Part shown: in pieces, positions 27,190-36,237 of the stretch
How the letters are laid out: each line of letters opens with the position of its first letter
Numbering within the stretch: position 1 is the first letter of the stretch
Assembly (NCBI GenBank): GCA_017858135.1
Contig: JAFMBY010000005.1
Span: forward strand, 1-57,669
Direction: 5' to 3'
Length of the DNA stretch: 57,669 bases
Source of the DNA: Porticoccaceae bacterium
GTDB lineage: Bacteria > Pseudomonadota > Gammaproteobacteria > Pseudomonadales > Porticoccaceae
Notes under the pieces: generated by a model
What the model was told of the DNA's origin: nothing
Database searches by the model: none
What the model saw: only the letters and a program-made list of their open reading frames with translations
Program-made: the position numbers and the translations under genes

Positions 27190-29679
27190 TTAGCCACAGC
27201 CAACCAGCGCTTTTTCAGCAATATCGTTGGTAATACGGACATCGGAAATCGTCATAGTAAAGGCTTCTGAACTAACCAAAACCAGTGGTGAATCTACCTT
27301 GCTAAGATTAACACCGACATCTTCAAAGCAACTCAACTTCACCCCCATGCGCACGGCTTGCCCCTCGGGGAATGCTTTCAAGATCGGAGTCAGGTTGAGA
27401 CCGCCGGAACAGGGCCATCCACAATCCATGCGCAGAGTCACGGCACCTTGAGGATGTTTGTTAACGATAAACTCCATGACCAGTGACGCATCTTCTGCGT
27501 TCAGAGCCGTGAAATCGGTAGAACTTTCTGACTGCCAGAAAAATTGACTCTCCCGACCGCCTTTCCACTCCAATCGACGCGAGTCCTCTTGAACCGCACC
27601 GTCAACTGTGGTCACTGAGAGGTTGCCGAACTGTGTCGCCGTCATATTGCCAGTGACAGGCTTTTGCCAGTTACTAGCATCACCGACAAAGGTTTTAAAC
27701 GGCGGTCTTGCACTGCCGCTGAACACAATGCGTGCCGCTTTCGAACTATTTAATAGAGCGCTCTCGTTAAGGTTGTCGGCGATGATTTCTTTATCACCAT
27801 AACTCAGCCCCTGGCCTCTCACCAACAGATTGTCAGAGACTGGAAGCCTTTTATTGTCCACGTTGAGCTCACGATTTGGCCAATCAAAAGAGAGTCTGCC
27901 GGTAAAGTCATGGCGCACGGCGCCGTTACTATCGGCCACCAATACATCTGCTACACCCGCACCTTCCGAGCCAGGCAACCAGGCCACAACAAATGCATCC
28001 GATCGATTGAGCTCTGCGTTCATCCACAGTGGTCGACCAGTCAAGAACACCGCTACCACTGGAATGTTCTTTGCTTTCAGCGACGTAATTAAGTCTAAAT
28101 CAGCCGTCCATCCATCGCGATAAAGCAGTGATTCAATGTCGCCAACACCTTCTGCGTAGGGCTCTTCGCCAAACACAACCACCGCGACATCAGGTTTCTT
28201 TGCCCAGCTATCATCCATGCTCAACTCGACAGAGCCGCCATTATTTTCGATCGCTTCTTTAAGGCCAGCATAGATCGAGGTTGCGCCAGGGAAATCACTA
28301 TTCTCATTCTCAGTGCCCTGCCAGGTAATCGTCCAGCCGCCGTTCTGCTTACCGATATTGTCGGCGCCATCGCCGGTCACCAAAACATGCTGCCGACCCT
28401 TCAGTGGCAGCAGCTGGTTTTTGTTTTTCAACAAGACCAGTGACTTGCGCACTGCCTCTCGAGCCACCGCCCGGTGTTCGGCTGAGCCGATCAACGCAGC
28501 GTTACCGACAAGCTCACGAGATGACGGGGCACCCTTCTCAAATAGCCCTGCGCGAATTTTGACCCGCAGAATACGTGTCACCGCATCATCGATACGAGAC
28601 ATTGGGATGTCGCCACTCTCGACTTGCGCCAACGTATTCGCGATCACCGCTTTCCAATCCTCCGGCACCATAATCATATCGATACCAGCATTAATCGATT
28701 GAGCACAGCCTTCAGTCGTACAGCCTTCAACCTGCCCTACGCCGTCCCAGTCGCTGACAACAAATCCATCAAAGCCCAATTGTTCTTTGAGCACAGTGGT
28801 CAGCAACTCTTTGTTGCCATGAATTTTGTCACCATTCCAGCTATTAAAGGATGCCATCACCGTTTGTACACCCGCATCGATGGCTTCGTAATAGCCCTGA
28901 CCATGCTCTTCTAATAGCGTATTGAGGTCTAGGCGTGTGTCGCCTTGATCGATACCGCGAAAGGTTCCGCCATCGCCAATAAAGTGCTTGGCGGTGGCAA
29001 TGACCTTGCTCGAATTGGCCCGCAGTTCATCTCCTGTACCCTGCATGCCGGCGACGATTTCGCCAGCATAGGATTTAACAATCTTGGCATCGCTGCTATA
29101 ACCCTCATAGGTGCGGCCCCAGCGATTATCCTTGACCACCGCTACCGTTGGCGCAAAGATCCAATCAATACCTGTTACCGCCACCTCGGTGGCTGTTATC
29201 GCACCAATTTTGCGTAACAGCTGAGGGTCATTGGCGGCACCAAGCCCAATGTTGTGCGGGAAAAGCGTCGCGCCAATGACATTGTTATGGCCGTGAACAG
29301 CATCGGTTCCCCAGATCACTGGAATAGCCAAACCGCCGTCGGAAACATCCATCGAAGCGTGATAATAACGGTCGCCAAGGTCTATCCACTCTTGGATCGT
29401 TGCGTTTTTGTGCATACTGGGAAAGGAGCCGCCGCCATTGAGCATCGAACCCAAATGATAATTTTTAATGTCGGCAGGCGTAGTAAACTTGATCTCAGGT
29501 TGAACCATTTGGCCAACTTTTTGCTCAATTGACATGCTTGCCAACAAAGCCGCAACACGCTGTTCAATCTCGGCAGCTGACTCTTCAGCGACCAGCTTGA
29601 CTGGCACCATAGTCATAATGACGGCGGCAGATGTCAGTATCAAACCCCTTGTCAGCGAGGGTTTCTTTCCTTTAAACAT
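27190..29679 (-). CDS. Secreted ExoP-type GH3 beta-glucosidase/exo-glucanase
   Basis: 829 residues with an N-terminal signal segment (MFKGKKPSLTRGLILTSAAV). The GH3 N-terminal barrel contains IWGTDAVHGHNNV, KHFIGDGGTFRGIDQGD and the nucleophile motif GFVVSDWDG (Asp about 310). The GH3 C-terminal domain follows (SLVLLKNKNQLLPL). The last ~170 residues form the extra galactose-binding-like domain of ExoP from Pseudoalteromonas, with LRMDCGWPCSG. That family releases glucose from beta-1,3/1,4-glucans and cello-oligosaccharides; specificity here is inferred. Upstream lies the LytS/LytTR pair on the same strand. Confidence 0.93.
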   Translation of the reverse strand: MFKGKKPSLTRGLILTSAAVIMTMVPVKLVAEESAAEIEQRVAALLASMSIEQKVGQMVQPEIKFTTPADIKNYHLGSMLNGGGSFPSMHKNATIQEWIDLGDRYYHASMDVSDGGLAIPVIWGTDAVHGHNNVIGATLFPHNIGLGAANDPQLLRKIGAITATEVAVTGIDWIFAPTVAVVKDNRWGRTYEGYSSDAKIVKSYAGEIVAGMQGTGDELRANSSKVIATAKHFIGDGGTFRGIDQGDTRLDLNTLLEEHGQGYYEAIDAGVQTVMASFNSWNGDKIHGNKELLTTVLKEQLGFDGFVVSDWDGVGQVEGCTTEGCAQSINAGIDMIMVPEDWKAVIANTLAQVESGDIPMSRIDDAVTRILRVKIRAGLFEKGAPSSRELVGNAALIGSAEHRAVAREAVRKSLVLLKNKNQLLPLKGRQHVLVTGDGADNIGKQNGGWTITWQGTENENSDFPGATSIYAGLKEAIENNGGSVELSMDDSWAKKPDVAVVVFGEEPYAEGVGDIESLLYRDGWTADLDLITSLKAKNIPVVAVFLTGRPLWMNAELNRSDAFVVAWLPGSEGAGVADVLVADSNGAVRHDFTGRLSFDWPNRELNVDNKRLPVSDNLLVRGQGLSYGDKEIIADNLNESALLNSSKAARIVFSGSARPPFKTFVGDASNWQKPVTGNMTATQFGNLSVTTVDGAVQEDSRRLEWKGGRESQFFWQSESSTDFTALNAEDASLVMEFIVNKHPQGAVTLRMDCGWPCSGGLNLTPILKAFPEGQAVRMGVKLSCFEDVGVNLSKVDSPLVLVSSEAFTMTISDVRITNDIAEKALVGCG

Positions 29680-29937
29680 ATCTGAGTTTACTCCAGCCGT
29701 GCAGACACAAGGGCATCGAACAACGAATCCTCAGAACCAAATGGATCGTAAGCAGCTACGCCTGCTGCACTGTTCAATGACTTACTGTCACGCTAATTAA
29801 AATTATTTATCGACCGCAATCACATTACGATGCAATGTCGGAAGAATTGAACGGGAGTTTTTCACGGCAGGTGGTTCGGGGGAAGATCATATGCGACCAT
29901 CCGTTAGCCAACTGCGTTAAGCGGGACAAAGTAGTGT

Positions 29938-30741
29938 TTATTGGAACAGCTGACGAATCGATTCGCGGTAATTGCGGCTGACTTTAAGCGTTTGCCCCTC
30001 GGAGAGATGCAGCAAACTACCGCCCTTTTGCAGCGGGGTTATGGTCACAACGCGCTCGATATTGACCACTGTAGAGCGGTGTATACGGGCAAAAATTTTG
30101 TCATCTAATTTTTCCAGCAGCTCTCTCAAGGTACTGCGCACAATATGAGTTTCGCCCAGCGCGTGAACACACATGTAGTCGCCAGCAGCGTCCACCCAGT
30201 CGATATCATCGAAGGGAATCACTTTGACCACACCAGAGTCGCGGATTAGCAACTTTCGTTTCATTCCCTCAGGCAGATCTGTTGACGCGGCAGATCCGGC
30301 CTCGCTGTTTAAACGCTTGGTAATCTCATCGATAGCGCCAAGCAGAGGTGTCTTTCGACCCTCTCCGTCGGGCAAAGAATGACGCTCAACTGCCCGCTCC
30401 ACGGCTCGTTTAATGCGCTCCGGGTCCAGTGGTTTGAGAACATAATCAACAGCGTGCATATCAAACGCATCAATGGCGAACTGATTGAAGGCTGTGGCAA
30501 AAATCACCATCGGCATAACATCGGACTGCATCGCTTTGACCACTTCGAAGCCATTAATGCCTGGCATTTGAATATCTAAAAACATCAAATCGGGCTGCAA
30601 TAAACTAGCGGACGCAATGGCATCGCGACCATTTTTGCATTCGCCAATCAATTCAATATCGTCGATGGCGCCTAAAATAGAGCGCAGCAGATCCAGCGCT
30701 AGAGGCTCATCATCAACAATAATCGTTTTCAGCTTAGACAT
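29938..30741 (-). CDS. LytTR-family response regulator
   Basis: Receiver domain (IIVDDEPLALDLLRSIL, phospho-acceptor Asp about 56 in PDLMFLDIQMPG, conserved Thr/Lys in ATAFNQF and VLKPLDP) joined to a C-terminal LytTR DNA-binding domain (KVIPFDDIDWVDAAGDYMCV, FARIHRSTVVNIERV). I use ATG 30741; the alternative is GTG at 30753. The kinase gene lies directly upstream with a gap of about 33 bases, and the GH3 gene downstream after 258 bases. LytTR proteins bind tandem direct repeats, none of which I could identify here. Confidence 0.93.
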   Translation of the reverse strand: MSKLKTIIVDDEPLALDLLRSILGAIDDIELIGECKNGRDAIASASLLQPDLMFLDIQMPGINGFEVVKAMQSDVMPMVIFATAFNQFAIDAFDMHAVDYVLKPLDPERIKRAVERAVERHSLPDGEGRKTPLLGAIDEITKRLNSEAGSAASTDLPEGMKRKLLIRDSGVVKVIPFDDIDWVDAAGDYMCVHALGETHIVRSTLRELLEKLDDKIFARIHRSTVVNIERVVTITPLQKGGSLLHLSEGQTLKVSRNYRESIRQLFQ

Positions 30742-30774
30742 AATAATTTGCACTCACCCATAGCTAATACCTGC

Positions 30775-31935
30775 TTAGCTACTGTATTTAAATTCACCAC
30801 TGTTCTCTGCCATCTGCTTTTTAAGCGGCAGACGAATATAAATCTTTAGGCCACCCACGTCAGGGCGACGCAATTCAAACTCATAATTTTCACCATAAAA
30901 GGCTGTCAGCCGGTCAACGGTATTTTTCAGACCAATTCCGGCCCCGGAGGCTATGGTCTGTTTACTTCCCTGAATGCCGGGACCAGTATCGCTGACCTCA
31001 ACAATCAAGTGCTCTCCGTCAAGTTCGGCACGTACCATTATTTTACCCCCATTTTCGGCGGGGGCAATCGCATATTTGATCGCGTTCTCAACCAGCGGCT
31101 GCAGCAGCAAACTGGGGATTTTCACATCATAGGCCGCAGGGTCAATATCAAAATCAAGTTCCAGACGGTCAGCGAAACGCGTCTTCTCAATATTGAGATA
31201 CAATTTTAGGGCCTCGACTTCCTGTTCAAGAGTTACCCTCCTGACCGGGTCATTATCCAGTGAATAGCGCAAAAAACTGCTTAACTGCATAATCATTCTA
31301 TTGGCATTGGCCGTATTTTGACCGACCACCAATGCAGAAATGGCATTTAATGTGTTGAATAAAAAATGCGGATTGAGCTGATATCGCAGCATTTTAAGCT
31401 GAGCTTCTTGCGCAACGGTTTCTGCCCGACTGCGCTTGAGCTGCTCTTCTTTGCTCTCTGCCGCAACCCTAAGCAGCGTTTCATGCTCACTTTGCAATAA
31501 TTGATAATACTTTATGCCATGATAAAACGCTGCCCAGCATAAAAAAATCATGATCGAACCAAACAGCCAGCCACCAAAATCCGACCAGACATCGGTCTCG
31601 TCGGTCATCCACAGGAAGGTGCCAATTCGCAAAACGGACCACAGCAGCGAGCAGACCAAAACTGACGCCATCGTCAGTAGTAACCTAAAGGTTAAAGGCT
31701 TGTGCCAGAGATAGTGAAACACCGATCGTAGCGGCCACGAAACCACGATGCCCAACAGCGATTGAACGAGGGTGTGGGAAATATAAGCGAAGCTCTGCTG
31801 GTTGTACCAAAGCGTTAAACTAAAATAGCTAATCAGCGAGAGACTAAACCACCCCATAACCTGCAAAAACAAGAACTGCGTATCGCGATCGCGATACAGC
31901 TTGCCAAATAACGGATAGAGGGTAGTCTCATTCAT
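30775..31935 (-). CDS. LytS-type sensor histidine kinase
   Basis: 386 residues. The N-terminal ~150 residues carry four or five hydrophobic helices without a recognised sensor domain. A short coiled linker (about 155-185) leads to the His_kinase motif LRYQLNPHFLFNTLNAISAL with phospho-accepting His about 190. The ATPase domain has PSLLLQPLVENAIKYA (N box), VSDTGPGIQG and GAGIGLKNTVDRL (G boxes). It is upstream of and likely coupled to the LytTR regulator, forming one two-component system. Confidence 0.93.
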   Translation of the reverse strand: MNETTLYPLFGKLYRDRDTQFLFLQVMGWFSLSLISYFSLTLWYNQQSFAYISHTLVQSLLGIVVSWPLRSVFHYLWHKPLTFRLLLTMASVLVCSLLWSVLRIGTFLWMTDETDVWSDFGGWLFGSIMIFLCWAAFYHGIKYYQLLQSEHETLLRVAAESKEEQLKRSRAETVAQEAQLKMLRYQLNPHFLFNTLNAISALVVGQNTANANRMIMQLSSFLRYSLDNDPVRRVTLEQEVEALKLYLNIEKTRFADRLELDFDIDPAAYDVKIPSLLLQPLVENAIKYAIAPAENGGKIMVRAELDGEHLIVEVSDTGPGIQGSKQTIASGAGIGLKNTVDRLTAFYGENYEFELRRPDVGGLKIYIRLPLKKQMAENSGEFKYSS

Positions 31936-32135
31936 TCAGGCGCCTTTTGTCTCGACCTTATAGTTGTGCCTCCATAATAGAGCTTTAACGTAAAAAGACA
32001 AAGGTCAGTCAAGCAAAACTCTGCTTGAGACTGTCACTTTTAATCGCTCAGTTTGCTGATAAACTGCTGTGCAATCAAAGTAGGCTTACCTGTATGCTCA
32101 ACAGACCCAACCACAATTCGCACTTGATCGACTAT

Positions 32136-32723
32136 ATGGGCATCAATGTGCTCAAGGCATCACACCCGCAGGTGCGCAAGCTCAAGCGCCAGCAGCAGGG
32201 TCACTCGGCGCACGGCAACAAAGTATGGCGGTCGAGCTTTGTGTTAATGGATTATTTGAGTACCTGGGAAATTCCACCGGGTAGCAAGGTGCTTGATGTG
32301 GGTTGTGGCTGGGGACTTGCTGGTGTTTACCTGACCAAGCATTACCAAGCTGAGGTAACGGGCCTGGATATCGATGACTCAGTCGAGCCTTTTTTTAAGC
32401 TCCAGGCAGAGATTAATCAGTGCACCATCAAATTTGAGCAACGCAGTTTTGAATCACTCAATAAACACGATTTGGCGCCTTACCACACACTGATGGGCAC
32501 GGACATTTGCTTCTGGGACGAACTGACAACACCGCTGTTTAATTTGCTGCGCCGAGCCCTCGACGCGGGTTGTCAAAATATTCTGATCGCAGATCCAGGC
32601 AGACCGCCTTTTTGGGCACTGGCTGATCTATGTGTCGCCAAGTTAGATGGCGAGGTGGTCAGCCGAACTATTCAGCAACCGTGGAAGAGTGAAAAATATA
32701 TCCTTCGAATCGGCGACCAATAA
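32136..32723 (+). CDS. Class I SAM-dependent methyltransferase
   Basis: Rossmann methyltransferase with the SAM motif GSKVLDVGCGWGLAGVYL followed by the acidic strand VTGLDIDDS. The substrate is not evident; the motif VLMDYL ahead of the SAM site is seen in the small family related to protein/nicotinamide methyltransferases. I choose ATG 32136 (MGINVLKASHPQVRKLKRQ); ATG 32094 and TTG 32025 are in frame upstream and no ribosome-binding site settles the question. It is divergent from the LytS gene and precedes the TonB receptor by 328 bases. Confidence 0.8.
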   Translation: MGINVLKASHPQVRKLKRQQQGHSAHGNKVWRSSFVLMDYLSTWEIPPGSKVLDVGCGWGLAGVYLTKHYQAEVTGLDIDDSVEPFFKLQAEINQCTIKFEQRSFESLNKHDLAPYHTLMGTDICFWDELTTPLFNLLRRALDAGCQNILIADPGRPPFWALADLCVAKLDGEVVSRTIQQPWKSEKYILRIGDQ

Positions 32724-33051
32724 CGTCACACCCCCGCTCTTATGGCTAACGTTGCGTTAACTGATAGGCCTTTACTGAGTAGCCGTCGAAACGTTGGAGA
32801 GACTCTTTTTACGCAACCGGGCGGGCACCAAACGACCGCTACATTTCAGCACCTAGCCCGGACTTTGACCTCAACTAACGCCATCTGGCGGGTCATGTCT
32901 TCCTTAAACCCAAAAAAATAACCTTTTATCGCATATGGCGTTGTTTGCCGCGCATGAACAGGTAGAGTACTGCTGGGGACGTAGTAAATATAAAAAGCGA
33001 CAGCTAACCTATGTTCATAGATTTTTTTGTTCACCCAGGGGGTTAATCAGT
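32724..33051. other. Leader/promoter region of the TonB-dependent receptor
   Basis: 328 bases without a supported gene. Two AACGTT palindromes lie 42 bases apart (32748-32753 and 32790-32795). The first is embedded in GTTGCGT, which pairs with ACGCAAC about 60 bases later. They are weak operator candidates only. The ribosome-binding site AGGGGG ends about 9 bases before the receptor start at 33052. Confidence 0.35.
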
Positions 33052-36006
33052 ATGTTATTTAAAAAGAGAATTCTTTCTAGTAGCGTTGCCTTAGCGCTAG
33101 TTGGATCAGTTGTTCCAGCTTATGCTCAAGATGGCGCGCTAATTGAAGAAGTTATTGTTGAAGGCGGTATCCGCGGAAGTCTTAAGCGTTCAATGGACGT
33201 TAAAAGAGACTCGGCCGGTGTCGTTGACGCAATTTCGGCAGAAGACATGGGTAAATTCCCAGATACTAACCTGGCAGAGTCGCTGCAGCGTATCACCGGT
33301 GTATCGATCAGCCGTCAGCGCGGTGAAGGCAGTCAGGTTACGGTTCGTGGCTTTGGCCCAGAATACAACTTGGTGACCTTAAACGGTCGTCAGATGCCTA
33401 CTCACAGCAACACTAGCCGTTCTTTTGACTTTGGTGACCTTGCCTCTGAGGGCATTGCTGGCGTTCAGGTATACAAGACTGGTCGTGCCGATGTCCCAAC
33501 GGGTGGTATCGGTTCTTCAATTAATATCTCAACAACACGTCCCCTTGATGCCCCAGGTCAAGTTGCTAGCTTTACTGCGAAAATGGTCAACGATACGTCG
33601 ACCAGAGAGGGCGATGAAGTTACTCCAGAGTTCTCGGCTATCTATTCAAACACATTTGCCGACGACACTATCGGTATCGCCATTACTGCTGTTTCGCAAG
33701 AGCGTAACAATGGCGTAAACGCAGTTGAAACGACTGGCTGGTTTACGCGGACTGGTGATCATAGTGGTGCTGGCGGTATTCCGAATAACGAAAACCAAGT
33801 TAACCGCTCAACCAGCGCTGATGAGTTCTACTCTATCCCTCAGCAAATTGCATACGCAATCAACGAATACGAGTCAAAGCGAACGAATGGACAGCTCGTC
33901 CTGCAATGGGCGCCAAGTGAAACCGTCACTGCATCGCTCGACTACATCCACTCTGAGCTAGAGCTCGATCACACGATGAGTGATCTCTCTGCGTGGTTTA
34001 GTAACTCTGCAGCGGTAAGCCAGTCGAGTGTTTGGAATGACGGCGCGCAGCGTTCACCGCTAATGTATGCCGAGACACACAACTACGCTGACTATGCGAT
34101 GGGCGTGCACAGAGATGGCAGCATCAACGAAAATAACTCGGTTGGTTTGAATCTAGAGTGGCAGGCAATGGATAACCTGAACCTAGAGCTTGACTACCAT
34201 GATTCATCTGCCAAATCTGGCACCAACAGCCCCTACGGCACTAGCTCGCTGGTGACTATGGCGTCCTTTAACAAGGTCGGCTCGGCTGTCTACTACGGTA
34301 AAGAGATGCCGGTTCTCGAATTGAATATGAATTCGGGTGCTGATGGTGCTGAGCGCCCTCTTTATAAGGACGATATGGTCGTCACAGGTAGTGTGTTCGG
34401 CAACCAAGCCGCAGAAATGAATATCGAGCAAACTAAGCTTAGCGGTGTTTATGAAATCTCTGACAGCACCAGCATCGACTTTGGTCTGCAGCTGACAGAA
34501 ATGGATAACCGTTATGTGAGCTCAAATGTTCAGCTCGATAACTGGGGTGGATTCACTCAACCAGGTGAACTGAGTGCAGTGATAGAGCGTTCGTCAATGG
34601 CTGGCCAATTTGATCAGCTCGCTGGTAGCAATGATCCACGCCAACAGACTGAATACTTTACGACCTCACTGGAAGAAATTATCGCCGTTGCTGAAGCAAG
34701 CTATACAGCCCGTGGAGCAGACTACGCAGCAGTTGGTGACTGTGGCACAGGCTACTGCGCCTCTTCCGACTGGACCGTTGACAAAAGAACTGCCGAAGAA
34801 ACCAAAGCCGCGTACATTCAGTTGAACCACTCTTCGTACGTCAACGACTTGCCTATGAACGTGCAATTCGGCCTTCGCTACGAAGAGACCGAGGTTACTT
34901 CATCGGCTCTGGCGCCAACTTATGATGAAGTCTACTGGTTGGGTGGCAATGAGTTTACTATGGTGCCCGCAACTGACGCCGAGGGTAATGCTATCCAAGC
35001 CTTCGACGAATACACCGGTGACTATTCAATTGTTCTGCCAAGTATTGATTTCGATATCGAAATTATTGAAAACCTGGTTTTGAGAGCCTCCTACAGTACA
35101 ACCATGACTCGTCCAAGCTTCACGGATATTCAGGGCGGTATCACCGTTGATGGAACGTCGTTTAAGAATACCGGTGGTTTTGCTGGTGGTGGTAACCCAG
35201 GCTTGCAGCCAATCGAATCAGATAACATCGATTTTTCGGTTGAGTGGTATTATGGTGACGCCAGCTATGTGTCGGTTGGCTACTTCGAAAAAGACGTAGA
35301 GAACTTTATCGGCTCATCGACTCGCGAAGGTGTCACACTGTTTAACCTCAACTGGCCACTGGGCGGCGATTTATATAATCAAGCTGTTGCTGCGAGTGGT
35401 ATCGACCCGCTTAAATACACTGAAGTGGGAGCCTATATCTTTGCCAACTACCCGAATGACCCCGCCATCGTTGGCGATCGTATCTATGGGGTTGACGGTG
35501 ATCCACTGGTAACTTTTGAGGTCGATAGCCCCGCCAACCAGGAAAAGGCTAAGGTTGATGGTGTTGAGCTCAACATCCAGCATAACTTTGGTGATACTGG
35601 CTTCGGTATGATTGCCAATGCTACCTTTGTAAACGCTGATGTCGCTTATGACAATATGAAGATCAACTCTCAGTTTGTTCTTAATGGCCTGAGTGATTCA
35701 GCTAACCTGGTAGCGTTCTACGATAAAGATGGCATTCAGGCACGTTTAGCCTACAACTGGCGTGATGCATTCCTCGCCGGTGTTGGTCAAGGTGCTGGCA
35801 CCTACAGCAACCCAACCAATGTAGAGGCCTATGGTCAGCTCGACATAAGTGCTAGCTATGACTACAGCGACAACCTGACTGTCTTCTTTGCTGGAATCAA
35901 CATCCTAGAAGAGACCTACAACGTCTATGGTCGTGATGAGTTGCAAGTATTGCAGGCTGGCCAAACTGGCGCGCGTTATGATGTTGGTGTACGTTACAGC
36001 TTTTAA
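33052..36006 (+). CDS. TonB-dependent outer-membrane receptor
   Basis: 984 residues from ATG 33052 (MLFKKRILSSSVALALVGSV, signal peptide ending AYAQ). Right after it is the TonB-box-like EEVIVEGG, then the plug domain with KFPDTNLAESLQRITGVSI, GSQVTVRGFGPEYNLVTLNG and VYKTGRADVPTGGIGSSINI. The barrel ends in DVGVRYSF with the terminal Phe that BamA recognises. The upstream start at 32935 is not used, because it lacks a signal peptide. This subfamily occurs in Caulobacter, Xanthomonas and Alteromonadales, often beside the halogenase/SapC genes found here. The substrate is unknown; oligosaccharide or peptide uptake is possible. Confidence 0.96.
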   Translation: MLFKKRILSSSVALALVGSVVPAYAQDGALIEEVIVEGGIRGSLKRSMDVKRDSAGVVDAISAEDMGKFPDTNLAESLQRITGVSISRQRGEGSQVTVRGFGPEYNLVTLNGRQMPTHSNTSRSFDFGDLASEGIAGVQVYKTGRADVPTGGIGSSINISTTRPLDAPGQVASFTAKMVNDTSTREGDEVTPEFSAIYSNTFADDTIGIAITAVSQERNNGVNAVETTGWFTRTGDHSGAGGIPNNENQVNRSTSADEFYSIPQQIAYAINEYESKRTNGQLVLQWAPSETVTASLDYIHSELELDHTMSDLSAWFSNSAAVSQSSVWNDGAQRSPLMYAETHNYADYAMGVHRDGSINENNSVGLNLEWQAMDNLNLELDYHDSSAKSGTNSPYGTSSLVTMASFNKVGSAVYYGKEMPVLELNMNSGADGAERPLYKDDMVVTGSVFGNQAAEMNIEQTKLSGVYEISDSTSIDFGLQLTEMDNRYVSSNVQLDNWGGFTQPGELSAVIERSSMAGQFDQLAGSNDPRQQTEYFTTSLEEIIAVAEASYTARGADYAAVGDCGTGYCASSDWTVDKRTAEETKAAYIQLNHSSYVNDLPMNVQFGLRYEETEVTSSALAPTYDEVYWLGGNEFTMVPATDAEGNAIQAFDEYTGDYSIVLPSIDFDIEIIENLVLRASYSTTMTRPSFTDIQGGITVDGTSFKNTGGFAGGGNPGLQPIESDNIDFSVEWYYGDASYVSVGYFEKDVENFIGSSTREGVTLFNLNWPLGGDLYNQAVAASGIDPLKYTEVGAYIFANYPNDPAIVGDRIYGVDGDPLVTFEVDSPANQEKAKVDGVELNIQHNFGDTGFGMIANATFVNADVAYDNMKINSQFVLNGLSDSANLVAFYDKDGIQARLAYNWRDAFLAGVGQGAGTYSNPTNVEAYGQLDISASYDYSDNLTVFFAGINILEETYNVYGRDELQVLQAGQTGARYDVGVRYSF

Positions 36007-36077
36007 GTAACGCACTCTGTCGTAATGCTCTGCAAACCAATGCAGTTCGGTGAGAAATCACCAGCATGATGAAACCG

Positions 36078-36115
36078 GAAGCCGCTTAAATTTATTTGAG
36101 CGGCTTCTTTCTTTC
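36078..36115 (+). terminator. Rho-independent terminator after the TonB receptor
   Basis: Stem GAAGCCGCT/AGCGGCTTC (36078-36086 and 36099-36107) with a 12-base AT-rich loop, followed by TTTCTTTC. It lies 72 bases after the receptor stop and separates it from the halogenase operon, whose promoter should lie in 36116-36237. A small hairpin AACCC-CGAG-GGGTT (36203-36216) sits shortly before the halogenase start, which lacks an obvious ribosome-binding site. Confidence 0.85.
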
Positions 36116-36237
36116 ATGCGTATACAACATAGGTTTAAATTAAAATATTAACCGCGATGCAAAGCGTAATTATGGGCAACCTTTTGCGTGGATAGCATTC
36201 AAAACCCCGAGGGGTTACAGGCATAATAACCGAACCG

